Shown here: positions 51,271-64,000 of the stretch, piece after piece | Position numbering within the stretch: position 1 is the first letter of the stretch | Layout: each line of letters opens with the position of its first letter | Source: Dicaeum eximium | Taxonomy: Eukaryota; Chordata; Aves; Passeriformes; Dicaeidae | Direction: 5' to 3' | DNA: 64,000 nucleotides | NCBI GenBank assembly: GCA_013396995.1 | Contig: VWZP01010162.1 | Span: 1,034,261 to 1,098,260, forward strand | Made by a program: the position numbers and the translations under genes | Notes under the pieces: generated by a model | Database searches by the model: none | Told to the model about the DNA's origin: nothing | Seen by the model: the letters and a program-made list of their open reading frames with translations, nothing else

Positions 51271-54200
51271 TGATCATTAGTTTGAAATCATAGTCAGGCA
51301 AAACCAAGAATAACAAGGCCATTGCAATTAGTTGAAAGGTAGGGTTGTGATATTTAATCATCGTGAAAAGGGTACATGATGAAAAATATATTACATATTT
51401 TCAATGAGAGTCAAGGAATAACTGTGGGATATCTGCAGTAAAGACCATGAGTAACAGCTCTGAAAGACAAGGTTCACCAAACCTTCTGGTCTTTTTCATC
51501 CAGCATAGAGCTTATTTTTCCTACTGTGTCACACACTGTGGCTACTATAGTAAGTCTGTTTTCATACATGTGATATGATGGTGCACTGCAAACTAACAAC
51601 CCACAAGTCTGTAAGTTTATCTCTGACTTTTGCATTGTTGCTATTTTCCTTACTGTGCTTAATACTAATTATATGCAATTTCTAGGGAATCACAGGTTTG
51701 GCTCAGAGCACGTTTGTCCTATGTGCTGTACAAATACATTATAAGATATTAATGGTCTCAAAGAGGTAACAAAAAGAAGCTGACACTGTCATACAGCACA
51801 GTTGTTTATAGCTATCTTTCCATTTCTTTTCAACATTGCCTCTGGGATATAATTAGATAGAGAAAAAAAATCTCATCCATCAATTAAGATATTAGTGATC
51901 AGAACTGAATATTGGCAGTCTCAAAGACATTCCTTTCCAGCTATCAAGAATTTTCCTTTATTGACTTGTCTCTTTCAGTCTATCAAAGTTTTAATTTGCA
52001 GCTGAAATCCTGATCCTAGGATGAATCATGTTTTCTCTTGAATGCAAAGGGCGTCTGTCTGGCAAAGTTGGCAGCCTGACCTCTGTAAATATTGTTCTAT
52101 TGATAAAAAGACGAATTGGATATAGAGACTATCCAAAATAAATATTTTGCTGGGATCTCAAGTGTCTGACTACAATAGAGTAAAGGGATGTTGCTGCATT
52201 TTAAATCATTCAGACATAAGTGAGTATTAGTTTTAGTTGAAAAACTGTCAAAGGCAGTCTGCACCTTTCCTTTCAGAAATGAAAATGGACACCTATGTAA
52301 GGGATTGCTCTTTTCACTTTATTGTCATAGGGATTTGCCATTGGTTTTCTTGGGAGCAAGTCTAGGCTTCTTGATTTCTAGGAGAATTAAGAAAGGATTT
52401 CAATGAGGTATTCAGAAATACCAGCCCAACGTGCTCCTGTCTTTTGGATGGAGGTGGATGGAAAAAGAGCCCTTTGTGCTGTCCCTATCAAAAGCTTTCA
52501 CAGGCTCAGGGAGGCTTCCTCAGCATGCCCTTGGGACAGGTGTGCAAGTGGAAAATCAGCTGTGCATGGTAGGCAGCAGACAGGCTGGGCTGCCCCAAGG
52601 ATCAGGGGAAGGGAAACTTTTATGCCCCCCAATTCATACTGAGGAAGTACAGAGGCATAATTTCTCCCAAAAATGTAATTGCTCCAGTGGGTCTCCTGGC
52701 ATGGCATACCTCCCCACTGTTTCCTGACAAGGTTGTGTCCCAAAAGATGAAAGATGTGCTGCTCTATGCTGCCATACCTCCTCCTTTCTGCCCCTTTTGC
52801 TCCTACAGAAACTGCTTACATAAAGCAGAAAGGGTGTGCAGAAGAAGGAGGTATATGTGAAGGATTACAATGAGAAATCCTCAGAATAGCTGATGAGAGG
52901 TGTCTCAGCACCATCAAGTCACAACAAAAATGGTCTGACACAGAGGCATGAGCGAGCTTGTGCTGAAGTCAACAGAACTGTACCTTTGCTTAACCAGTGA
53001 CAGCCTCCTGCTGCTCTTTCCCAAGAGGAGCAACAGAGCAATTCTTCCCATCAGAGACTTTTTCTTCTTATCAATAAATTACACTATCTAGCTGCTGCAA
53101 TAGATAATCTGTGAATAACAGAAGACATATATTTTTATTGGCTCATCCGTTTAAACAAAGAATTCCTGTCATCAGTGCTGAGCTGTAAACTAAAATTGGA
53201 AGATAAGATACCATCTACTTCTTCTTTCTCCTGTAACTCACAGCACTGCTGTGACTGCTGTGCAAGGAAATGTTTGTATAGTGCATGTGACAGACACCCT
53301 AACACTTGCTGTTTATCTGGTTCTCCCTTCCTATGAATCATTCTCCTTTCTGTACTGTATACCACCTGAAAAGGGCCTCCTGTTTCAATTTTTTTTTAAA
53401 ATTCATGTTTACAATAAAATAATAATAAAATAATACTTTTGCAATTAAAATAATAACATTATTTACTTGGAATTTGATTCCTCTTTGCTGGAACCTTGAG
53501 ATGAACTTCCTTTTTTCCTTATTTTCTAGATCATGGAGAAGCTTTGCATATACCAGCTCTCCTTGTTATAGGTATATTTCAGCAACGTTACCCTCTCAAC
53601 ATTTTGAAAAGGTTTTCCTCCTTTTTTTTTTGAAGAGGGTGACACCACTTGCATCCTCTGTACCTTTTGCAGGAATCAACCAAAGGCCACCAACTGAATC
53701 TTAAACATGTGTATCAGTCACTCAAAAAAAGAGTGAGAGACAGGGATGGCATTATCCTGTGTTAACCCAAATGTTCAAAGAATATTTAACAAAACCTGTC
53801 CATACCCAGAACAAAACACAGAGAACACTATCCACACACAGAATCCACCAACAACAGGCAATTCCCCATCATTCTGAGTGTGCAGGCACTGCTACCAGAG
53901 CACACTGAAATGCCTGCTGAAGTCCTGCAAGCAGAGCAGGCTCAGTGTGAGTGCTGAGGCTGCAGGAGGCTGACCCAGGACCTCAGCTCTGGACAGTGGT
54001 GACAGTGCCCCACACTCTGGCACTGCTATGGCACAACTTTGTGCCTGTGACCCCTGCCACTGCCCGCTCCATCTCTGCCTTAAGGGAAGCTAATGGTGGC
54101 TTCCTGGCCATGCTCCTTGCACAAACAAGCAGTGAACCTGAGGACAAATAAAGAACAGTTTGTAAAAGGAAGTAGGCAAAAACCCAAGACAAAGAAAATA

Positions 54201-55810
54201 AATAATGGTTCATGAAAATCTCACACAGCCAAACCAAGGGCACAGAATTTATCAGGCAACATAAGAGAAAAACAACAGTGCTTGTTATGTTGACATCTGT
54301 GAGACTGCAGGTCTTCAAAGCTGTCAGAGAAAGGTTGTGTATCTAATCAAAACACATCTCCTCCTTCTGGCCCAGTGATTTAATGCCATTTCTTTTGGGA
54401 ACAAAACATTCTTCTAAATGCCGCTGGGCTGCACATTACAAGAAAGTCTTTTTGGTATCCCTGTCAGAAGCCTGATTTCTGAGCACAAGCCGAAGCTACT
54501 GGGAAATTTTGCTTAAAGTCAGACTCTAAATGAATCTCTGCATAACTGTTATTACCTTGTTCACACTCCTTTCTTTCTGCTTTTTGCTCTAATTCTCACA
54601 GCTATAATTGATAAACGTGGGGAAGAAAACCAGGAGAAAGTTCTTCTTTGTTTCTGTCTACAATATTAATGTAACTATTTTATCTCTGGGACTGCAATGG
54701 TTTTTTCACTAGCAAAACTTTTGCACCACTACAAAGAGTTACATTCTGGGACAAAGTTTTAAGACTATGCTTCCTATTACACCGAAAAGCCACAGCAGAC
54801 TCTACATTAGTGCATCAGCAATGCACAGAAGGATCCATAATAAATGCTTGCAGTCCTATCTTAGAAGCACAGAACAAACTTATCTTCCTCAATATAGGCA
54901 TCTAGTGCCACTGGCACATCCTGCCATGTCCCACTTGGTTCCTTGCCTGTCTCTCACACCAGAGAGTGCAGGTTCCCAAGTGCTTGCAGCCAAACCTGGC
55001 AGTCCCTTGCAAATGTCCTTAGTGTATTTTGCCTCTTAGTACATGTAATCAACCCACTGATGACTGCACATATAATTTACTTTGAACCTCTTAACTACAT
55101 CTCAGGATAAAAAGATCAATTTCTTGTCTTCTTATGTTTTTTGAGCAGAGCTTTTCCAGTGCCTGGGATTTGCTTGTAGAGAAATTCCCACTGCCATCAT
55201 GAACACCCCTGAATTCTCTGGGAAAGCTTTATTAAGTTTCAGTGAGCTTTGAACAGAGCTCATGAAGTTACTCTTAAAACGACAGCTAGATGCCTCAGCT
55301 GAGAGTGACAAATACTGAATAAGAGTCAAGAACTCCCCAAAAGGTTTTGAAATGGACATCAAAGAGACATGATAGACAAATAGGCAAATAAACTGCCCAT
55401 TTATAAGTATAAATTTATATATTTTAAAAAATTATACTTATTTTATAGATTTGGTTTCTACTATAAACACCTATAAACATGTGGTGGAATCCAAAAAAGG
55501 AGACTACTCTTCCCAGGTCCCAGGTCAGCACTTTATCTACAAAGACATTCTTCTTCACCTATTAGCTGTGAGATCGGTAACAGAGATTAGGTTAAAGACC
55601 ATTATTAAGAATTCAGGAGTTAGAAAATGAATGATGACCAGAAACTTTGAAATAGCAAGGCAGTGTACATGTCCTAGGATGCCATCTTTCATCACATGCT
55701 CATGGTGTTTTTTCCTTTCCATGGGTTCTTTCCTAGTGCAAAACCCTGACTGTACTCAATTAATGAGTAACAACACAATGCCATTTTCCTTCCATTGTTC
55801 AGTGCAAGGT

Positions 55811-56369
55811 TGTCCAGGTTTCATCTGGGATAGAGTTAATTTTCTTTCTAGTAGCTGGTACAGTGCTGTGTTTTTTGGATTCGTTATGAGAATAATGTTG
55901 ATAACTCAGTGATGTTTTAATTATTGTGAAGCAGTGCTTACCCCGAGTCAAGGAGTTTCCAGTTTCCCATGCTCTGCTAGGGAGGAACTGCACAAGGAGC
56001 TGGGAGGGGGCATGGCCAGGACAGCTGATCTGGCCAAAGGGGTATTCCATGGCATAGAACATCATGCCAAGTACGTAAACTGGGGCAATCTGTCTAGGAA
56101 GCCCTGATCGCTGCTGGGGGCAGGCTGAGCATTGTTCATTGAGCGGTGAGTAACTGGATTGCACATCACTTGTTTCTCTTGGGTTTCATTTCTCTCTTTC
56201 TCTCTCTCTTTCTTTTTGTTCTCTTCCTTTTCAATATTATTATTTTTTTTTTATTTCGATTATTAAATTCTTCTTATCTATTCCCACAGGCTTTATTTTT
56301 CAAATCCTCTTCCTGATTCCACTGAGGGTGTGTGGGGGTGAACAAACTGTCTGGAGTTAAACCTCAACA
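55811..56369 (+). mobile_element. Solo LTR of an avian ERV-L-type endogenous retrovirus
   Basis: A 559-bp element bounded by TG (TGTCCAGG...) and CA (...CTCAACA). Internal landmarks of the common passerine ERV-L-like LTR are all present in order: CTGGGATAGAGTTAATTTTC, TAGTAGCTGGTACAGTGCTG, GAATAATGTTGATAAC, CATGCTCTGC, GGCCAAAGGGGTATTCCAT, a decayed TATA site (TACGTAAAC, 56072-56080) before TGGGG, and GGAGTTAAACC near the 3' end. A possible polyadenylation signal ATTAAA lies near 56263 after a pyrimidine-rich tract (56191-56217). No internal retroviral genes and no second LTR are seen, so it is a recombined solo LTR. I do not see a clean 5-bp target duplication (AAGGT against GCATC). It lies 14 kb upstream of PDZRN4, in antisense orientation to that gene. 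Confidence 0.85.
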
Positions 56370-58810
56370 GCATCCCAAGCTGTCTTTCTTAGGATAAACT
56401 ACATTTAAAGTAAAAGATGTGAAGTTCTGAGACAGGTAGAAGCATATTCTTTATGCCCAAAACAGTGGCACTACAGTTCTAGCTTTTCCAAATACTTAGA
56501 AATATTCTCTAGAAAAATAAAATAAGTTAGATGGAAGTTAGATGGAAAACTGCATTCCATACAGAGGAAGTTTGGAAGAGTTGTGAGAAGCTAAAAATGG
56601 GGTGTTGCAACAGGAAATGTGCAGCCTCAGGAATATGCTACTGGCCTCACTGCAAACTCAGAGAGAATTCAAAAAAGAGATGAGAAACAGTGTACTGTAA
56701 TGCTAAAAAGAGAGGAAATCACACTAAGAACATCTAAGAAAAGAATGCCTGTCAAAAAATAAAGAATGTTTAACAGATAGTAATCCCATAAAATGTTGTG
56801 TGTATTTCTCTGGTCATTCTTATCCAGACTTGTGGCACCATGCAAAAATCCTTTTCTTGTTTTCCATTGCCAGCTCATACAGAAAAAGAGCTTGCTGGTT
56901 ATATAAAATAGAGGTTATCAGCAATATTGCTAATTAATGGTGTAGTTGCCAAATAAGAAGTTAAACTCCGACAAACATGACCTAATGTTACACAAATATG
57001 CTTCATCAATCACAGTTAAAAATTACACAACAGCCAGCATTTTTTTGGACAAGGAATAGAATCTATTGGCAGTTGGTATAATTAAAGGCTAGTAGGCAGA
57101 TGAAAATGTTTGGGGGTTTGTAGACTTGTGTACAGAGAAAAAGATAGAAGTGTTTTTAAAATGCCACAGCTTGAACTGCTTGTTGCTTCAAATGGGAAGA
57201 TTTTAGTGGGAGCCCAAGGACCTACAGGCAAATCTAGGTTCAGTATGGGGAGGTCTCAGGTCTCTGGGCACAGTGAGGCTGTTTTGGATGTCCTCTGATG
57301 GACACAGCTGCTGCTGGCACTGATCTTGCTCCCAGCAGCCAGTGCCACTGCACTGTGGTACTGGCATCCCCCTGAGTATCTGCCTGGTCTTGTGACACAC
57401 GGAGCTATTCTCTCTTTGTCCCACTGTGTCCCATAAAATTGGAAGGTCTTGTGAAATACTGGAAATGTGGAGAGGCCTGAAGGGCTCTTCAGGAGATGGG
57501 TTTGTTTGGCCTCTTCCCTTTTAATGGAGCAGTAGGAAGCAGAGTCCACTTGTTTATTGCATTAAGTGCAGAATTTTTTGAATGATGGCTTGTAACAGGT
57601 GGGAACTGAAGAGTGCAAGAATGAATAGGGAACTTCAACAGCAACCTCAAATGGGACATTGAGCAGACGATGTTCTTAGGTTTAGATGCAAAAGTTAAAG
57701 GCGAGGGGAAAAATCTTGCATGGGAGAATTCACTTTACTCGTTTAATGAACTTAAATCGAAGTTTTTACAATTCTGTTTCAAAACAATGAAGTCTAATGA
57801 TGAGGATGAGCCAAACATTCTTGTATATTTGCTCTGAATGCCAATTCCACACATCCAAGAGAATGGATTCATCACTTTTTTAATGCTTGTTAGAAAATAA
57901 TTTCTCATCTATTTTACTACAGACTTAGTAAATCATTTCACAGTAATATTTATTTAAGCAGCAAAACATTAGTCAGTGACATTGAGAACTAAAGTTCCAT
58001 TTGTGCTTGGCAATTTATCAATAGACCCACTGGATTCACATACCATCCCAGGAAGATAAGGAATGCTGTGAAAAACTGTTACTTATTAAAAGGAAAATCA
58101 AAATATGAATATTAAATAGACTGCACTGTGAAGGAGGTTTTGTTTTAGTACTGGTGAAAGGGAACAGCATTATAAAAGCAAAACATGCTACATGAAAAGA
58201 GCATGGCTGGAAGTAGTGTTGGTGATAGCTGGCTCTGAACCTCTTGTGAACCTGCTGATTTCAGTGGCCTTTGGATGAGGTCCTGGCAAAAGCCACATTT
58301 TTATATGGCAGGCAAATTTGATAAAAGCACAGTCAGAAGAAGAAACAAAGAAGTACTGAGGAGCTATGCAGAGTAGACAATGAAGCAGAAATAAACAGAA
58401 TCACACAGTCCAAAGGACCAGAATTTGCATTCACTCACATTGAAGCCACTTGACTGATTTCTATGTAAGGAAATTTGAGCTGGAAAAAAAAATAGAAATC
58501 AGAATTGAAAAAAATCTTCAATATCTGGGTTGTACATCTAAGATAAGCCCTGCCAGAAACAATGCATCTATTATGTGTGGCATTTGGCCCATGCTTTGTA
58601 TTTCACTGATCACAAATCCCCATAACTTCTTCCTCCTTTCACAGGATCACCTGGCCAGCTCCCCATTATACTTCCAGCACAATTAAGGCCTGTGAAACAC
58701 AACACACAAACACTTTGTCTCCTCATGAACATGAGTAAGAGCTGCTGTTTCCACTGATGTAGGACTGGGTCTCCAGTGAAAGGTTTCCCTTATTCCAGAT
58801 GAAATTGAAA

Positions 58811-58891
58811 GGCCTAACTTTAAAGGATAGGCCTAACTTTAAAGGATAACAGCTGAGTGAAAGGCCTAACTTTAAAGGATAACAGCTGAGA
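58811..58891. repeat. Short tandem repeat array, 18-bp core in three copies
   Basis: GGCCTAACTTTAAAGGAT occurs at 58811-58828, 58830-58847 and 58863-58880. Copies 2 and 3 are each followed by AACAGCTGAG, giving a 33-bp unit. The copies are identical, so the expansion is recent or maintained. Confidence 0.95.
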
Positions 58892-60812
58892 TGACAATGC
58901 ACCAGAAGGAAGCACACAAACATTTAGTGTGGGTTTACAAACACAACTGCAAATCTGCCATACCAAACCCCTTCATACCCCTGTAGGTACTAGAGCTCTT
59001 CAGATGCCTTGGATTTTTAGCTTTTCCCAAGATTGTTTGAATAAAATGCAATTATTTAAGTGAATGATTTCAGCAACACAAGACATAGTGAATCCCTCTT
59101 TTTTGTTTGAGTAAAGATGGGATTTGCCTGACCTTGTTTTCAGCTTTAGTAGAAAGAGAGACTCTGCCTGGGTCTTAGGGCAGTCAACAAATGGGGGTGA
59201 GGGCACTCTTTAAGAAGCCCAGCCATATTACTGCAAGTTTGCAGGAGAAATTTGGATGAGCCTTTTATTTTCCCATCACTCTAAAGCAGTAACTAGAAAG
59301 GGAGGAGGAATAATAATACATGATGCTTGCCTGGAACAGAGTGTTAATGGCTGCAAAGGCCAACCAGGTTGTGCTAGTGGCAGCAGTAAATGCCAGGTTT
59401 AAGATATGTTTCAAAGCACAGCAATTCTTTTATCTGTATATCAGTTATTTTCCTGCTGATTGATTGATTCTTGAGCAGAAACAGCTTACTTTGTGCTAGG
59501 TCCAGTTTTTCCCACTCCAGAGGCTTTCCCTCTTCCTTCTAATGGAGATACTGACTGTCCTGCAAGGACAGCAGAGACCTAGGTAAGAAAAGGTGAGAAC
59601 TCTTCTAATGCTGTGTTGTACAGGCCCATGGACATTTTCTTCACTTCTTGTTCCACCACTGATTGTTTTATTTGCTCCAGGAAATTTTCCCCAGAGCAGA
59701 TCTGCAGACAAGTTACTTTATCTCTTAGCAGATGCCCAATGGGGTTTGTCCTAAAGGATCCCAGAGAGCTCTGCTGTAAAGGTGCTTTGGCCAGCACACT
59801 TTTCCCCCTGGTATCCAGAACACAGGTATGTGTGTAATGGTATCACTTTCTTGAGTGCTCTACTGGTTATCCCAAAGTCTGATCTTCTCCATGCACACAG
59901 AAGTAACACAGGCACTACAGGATTTTGGATTTTACAGCAGAGGCCCTAATTTTAAGGCAATTTAGTCTCTTCGAGGATCTGGCCATTTATAAATGGTGGA
60001 AAGCAAATATCCTGTATTTGCATGTGGATGACAAAGAAAGACTTTGGTAATGATAATTCATGGCTTCTCAAGAATGTCTCATGTTATGGAGTCAAGATTT
60101 CTTGGAACAAAGTTGTGCTGATCAATCTACTGCCTGTGAGGAACTTTATCTGAAGAAGAATGTGAAAAATTATTTATGTGTCTTTAGAAACAAACATGAA
60201 TGCTACAATAGACCATTATTATTATGCAAAAATGATTTTTTTTCTACAATCTGTATTCCTCAGACGTCTGCAATGATGTTTTATTTTACCTCCCCCTCTA
60301 AAAACAGTACATCATTTGTGATTCACAAGCAAGCTGCTTTCATAGGCTTGGAGCAGAACAATGACAATGGAAACACAATAAAATATTATCAAGTTAGAAT
60401 GGCCAGACTGCAATAATATTATCTGTATTATGCCTTAACATGTTTTAAATGAGAAGCAAACCACGTGACATTAAACTATCCTAATCCAGGCTTAAATAGG
60501 CACCCAGAAATAACTGCAAACTGAAACACAGCATGTGTGAAACAAACTTTACAGAACCACCCGTGACAGAAATCATATTTGCAAATACAACACGTGTACA
60601 CAAACATCTAGAGACCAATTGCTTTCATAATTACCAAATGGTACTCAAAGCATTGTTTATATTATAAAACTTGTAGCTGGGAACAAAATGTATTAGGCCT
60701 TATCCACATCTATCATAGCCCAGGAATACTCTAAGTAAGGCTTTGGATGAAGTTGCAGGCACTTTGAGATAAACAGGCACAAAAAAATTTCTAACTTTCA
60801 TGGCCACAGTAT

Positions 60813-60838
60813 AAAAAAAAAAGGGGGAGGGGGGAGAG
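60813..60838. repeat. Purine-only tract (A10 then G-rich)
   Basis: Ten As followed by GGGGGAGGGGGGAGAG on the plus strand, a homopurine segment at the edge of AT-rich sequence. Confidence 0.85.
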
Positions 60839-63800
60839 TATGCTGGATCAAAAGATTGCTTTGCCCAGTCACTGATATGTAATCTCATCTTTCTTATTTA
60901 GGTATCTGTGCTTTCAGCCAGTGGTCCTCTCAACACCTGCCCACAAATATTGTTCCTATCCTTCATAATAACTGTCTTGGGAAGCCTCATGTCAGGTTCT
61001 GCCATGAAATAGACTAAAAGAAATACTCCAGGAATCCCAAAGGAAGTGTTGCAACTTTGTCAGCATGGTTCACATATCAAAATATATATAGAAGATGGAA
61101 AAGAAATCTTAGTGAGTTTGTCCCATTTGATAAGTCATGTTTTGAGTGGGTGTAGATGCAGACACATTAAAACATGTAATGCAAGCACTACATGTTGTTT
61201 TTGACAATTTTTATTAGTCCTGAATTAAATCTAGCTTGATTTCTGTGACACGTGTCTGACTGTCTGGTTTCTTGAGAACACAGTTTGCTTTACTTTGGAA
61301 AGAAAAATGAGGCTTTGAAAACCTTGAGGACAAAGATTTGCTCTGCAGATTAAAATTACTGATGGTAATATTTCTATTTGTTCTCCAAAGATAAAATTTA
61401 AATGTCCTATTTTGTTATTTCAGACTCTTGCATGCACAATATTTCATTTATGTTTTTTTTTAATTAGAGGAAGAAAGGACATATTTACAGTAGCATAATT
61501 ATTTAGAATGAGGGTTTAAAACTTTATAAGATCATTTCTGCTATTAAATTAGAAATCATTTGACCAAGGATATAATTTTCCAAATAGTTACATAAATATA
61601 AATGCAGAGTAAGCAATACGATTTCCTTTTGTTGCATTTAAGCATTGCACAAAGTCATGTCACACGCTCAGATGAGACCTTTCACTCTACTACAGAGTTG
61701 TGCAATGGTTTCCACACCATCCTGGGGACTGAGAGGGGGATGACAGATTGCTTTATCTTCTTCTCTTTAGGAAAACAAAAACTGGTTGATAGTGTATTCA
61801 GAGGGAGAGAGAAAGAAGGAAAGAAGAGAAATTTGTTTGAAAACCACCAGTGTTATTATGAAATATCAAGTTCTAGTCCACATGAGTCATACCAGCTACT
61901 CTCCCCAGGCTGGCCAGAAGACAAAGCACATGATAATTATGTGGGTAGGACTGGAATGCCCCAAAAGCCTACGTAAGTAGCCTATTGGACTCCACTGAAA
62001 CCCACCAAGGGCAGCAGACCTCCTAACCAAAGACCATACTAGAGATTACAAGTGGCAAGGCTGTAGTCCAGTGAAAATATGGTGCTACTTGCTAATTGTT
62101 TCCCCCTAAAATGATTGCTCTGCTGAATGCCTGAGAAGAGTGACATCAGTAAGTGGTCACCCATGACCATTTTATTCCTTCAGCCATTTCCTATCGCTTC
62201 AACTGCAAGGAGAAAGGTTTTCTTTCCTTGCATAAAACTCCATTTGAAATGAATAGGCCAGGGAAAGCTTTTCTAAAACTAGGACTCTCAGTCCTTGAGT
62301 AAACAAGAAAATTCCTCAAAGGATTTATTCATAGAAAGATTACTGTTATGGCATGGATTCTTCAGCAAAATAATTTCCTATTGTATGTGAAAGAATTTGG
62401 GCAAATGAGGACAAAAGGAAAGCACAAACTCCTGGTTTCACTGGCTGGAAAAGACCAGCCTTCTTGATTGGCTTGTCTGTGTTTTGGCTCCCCATTCCAT
62501 GTTAGAATGAAAGTACCACCCTATAAGGGGTTTGTAAAAATGCCTTCTCCATAAAAAAAAATTGTTTTTGAATAGCCAGTTCCCAGTGCACTGCAAGGCC
62601 ACCTAGACAGTCTTAAAAAGGCAAGGTAAAAAAAGAAGAAGACAAGCAACAAAAGAACAATAGCAAATGTTTTCAATGTAAAAAAAAAAAAATCTACTAT
62701 CTTAAACACAGTCTAGAAACATAGATCTGGGAAATCATGCCTACAAATTTCTGCTTTCCTTTACTCATTCAAACTTTTCCCATTCCTCTTACATTTTCTC
62801 AAAGATCTATTTGCTTCTTTTCCTCTAATTGTTTTCCCTTTCCCTATACCAGTCCCTGGTGGTCCTTGTTCCAGTCTTCAACATTCCCAGTCCTTTTGAG
62901 ATCTCTATCCCTTCCCTTTTTCATCTGTGGCTGCTACATTTTGTGTAATTTTTTCTATTCCTCCTTTGCTAGTGAGGAGCCATGAGTTAATGCCTTCTCT
63001 CTGCCACAGAAGAGAGACAGGAGCACATACAAAAACAAACTCCTGTGGGAAACAGGGAAAAGTAGAAGTCCCATCCCACTGTTGCCTTGTGCTGCTTCTA
63101 TTCAAGGGCTTGCAGCTTACAAAATCTTACTTCATTCCTCCCTTGTCCCTGTACATGAGGGAAAAGGGAGTAAGAGATCTCTCTTGGAGGTCCCAGACCA
63201 CAAGAACATCAAGAAAAAGAAACATCCCCTTCTAGCAAAAGAAGAACAGATGAAGTTTTCTCTGAACCTTTAGAAATATTGCACAGCCACATCCACTGGA
63301 GAAAATAATTCATCAGTTTTCTGTCTATTTTCAAATCACTCCATTTACTTTAATACTTCATATTAGATCATCACTTAGTGCAGGCAGCCACCAGGAGCTC
63401 ACCCTGCTGTTGCAAGTCCCAGGTTTCCCAGTGAAGAACTCAGGGAACTTACAATATCCATCTTAACTTGATTTTAGTATCTTTCTCCTTTAACCCTTGC
63501 AATTATGTGAAAAAGAGCTCTTAGAGAGCTTAGATGTTTCGAGCAATTCAGTTCAAATACCAGGCCTGCCATATCTGCTGCTTTTCCCACTAGCCTACAG
63601 CTGTTTGGTCTCCTTTGTGAGACCTAGCTGTATCCTAATCTACCTGTGATTTATTTTTGGCATTGGATAAGGATTGTATACTCAGCTTGTGAGATTATTA
63701 AGGAATAGTGCCAATAAAAAACTGAGCTCTTCTTGTTTCTCTGAAATCACTGAGAATATATTACTCAAGTACAGTTTACACAGATTCATGACTACTAAGT

Positions 63801-64000
63801 AATTCTGGGTAATATTTTTCCTTTGTTTTTAATTTTGGGGGTAATGCTTGTATTTTTGATTCATGCTTCTTAAGTGAGGTTTCAAAGGGTTATAGTCACT
63901 CTCAGTTTACCAGAATGTTGTCTGAGGCTGAAGAACAAAACCTTGCCTTTAAAACAATTCATCTTTTGGCTGGGTTTTTTGTAATCAACATTGAAATGGC

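Larger units (their letters stand above)
42111..55810. other. Upstream flank of PDZRN4, no recognisable gene
   Basis: AT-rich sequence without splice-flanked or long coding frames. It holds the simple repeats and the possible SINE fragments listed separately. Locally GC-richer stretches at about 43510-43690, 46600-46720, 48580-48960, 52410-52730 and 53880-54120 carry short overlapping open frames on both strands. None matches a protein I know. In other vertebrates CNTN1 lies upstream of PDZRN4, but no immunoglobulin or fibronectin exon is seen here. Confidence 0.6.
56370..64000. other. Distal upstream flank, no recognisable gene
   Basis: Continues AT-rich to the right edge. It contains the 58.8-kb tandem array and the purine tract at 60.8 kb. 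Open frames of 60-124 codons, for example at 60060-60416 and 61602-61976, overlap others, show no domain and have no splice or codon signal I can trust. Confidence 0.6.

Noticed and set aside
61602..61976. 124-codon plus frame, the longest outside the CpG island
   Set aside because: It has no domain, no secretion or membrane signal and ordinary AT-rich composition. A frame this long is expected by chance in 64 kb read in six frames.
42111..64000. CNTN1 exons in the right flank
   Set aside because: Expected from vertebrate synteny, but no Ig or FNIII motif with splice sites was seen; the gene probably lies further right.
1..64000. tRNA, rRNA, microRNA clusters, CRISPR arrays, operon-like gene sets
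   Set aside because: No cloverleaf with A/B boxes, no regularly spaced repeat-spacer array and no prokaryotic gene layout were seen. Small hairpins cannot be excluded without folding software.

Overview
The window is vertebrate nuclear DNA, most likely from a bird and plausibly a passerine. Almost all of it is AT-rich, intron-like or intergenic sequence with no long reading frames. It carries CR1 LINE fragments, one LTR of avian ERV-L type, A/C-rich low-complexity tracts and one very GC-rich CpG island. The species call is an inference from repeat types; nothing here names the species.

I can support one protein-coding gene, PDZRN4 (PDZ domain containing RING finger 4, also called LNX4), on the minus strand. 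Exon 1 (41639-41299) gives the family N-terminus and the coiled-coil linker. Exon 2 (38389-38303) and exon 3 (34560-34456) give the first two thirds of PDZ domain 1. All three exons join in phase 0 at GT/AG sites. Exon 4 and everything downstream lie beyond the left edge, so positions 1-34455 are the 5' part of a very large intron 3. The promoter is a TATA-less CpG island around 41.3-42.1 kb. The 22 kb to its right is intergenic and probably lies between PDZRN4 and CNTN1, the neighbour in other vertebrates. I see no CNTN1 exon.

Layout: 1-34455, intron 3, with a near-perfect 123-bp dispersed duplication at 6.3 and 7.9 kb, a possible ancient SINE at 15.1 kb and CR1 fragments at 18.5 and 20.2 kb. 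34456-38389, exons 3 and 2 with intron 2. 38390-41298, intron 1, GC-rich, with a 588-base run of Ns. 41299-42110, exon 1 and promoter island. 42111-64000, upstream flank with two MIR-like ancient SINEs, microsatellites, short tandem duplications and a solo LTR.

The main oddity is that exon 1 as assembled cannot encode the RING finger. After the first RING cysteine there is a single N, the frame shifts, and the sequence resumes just before the coiled coil. This looks like a collapsed GC-rich assembly gap rather than biology. I found no new multi-gene system, RNA gene or CRISPR array, and I do not claim one.
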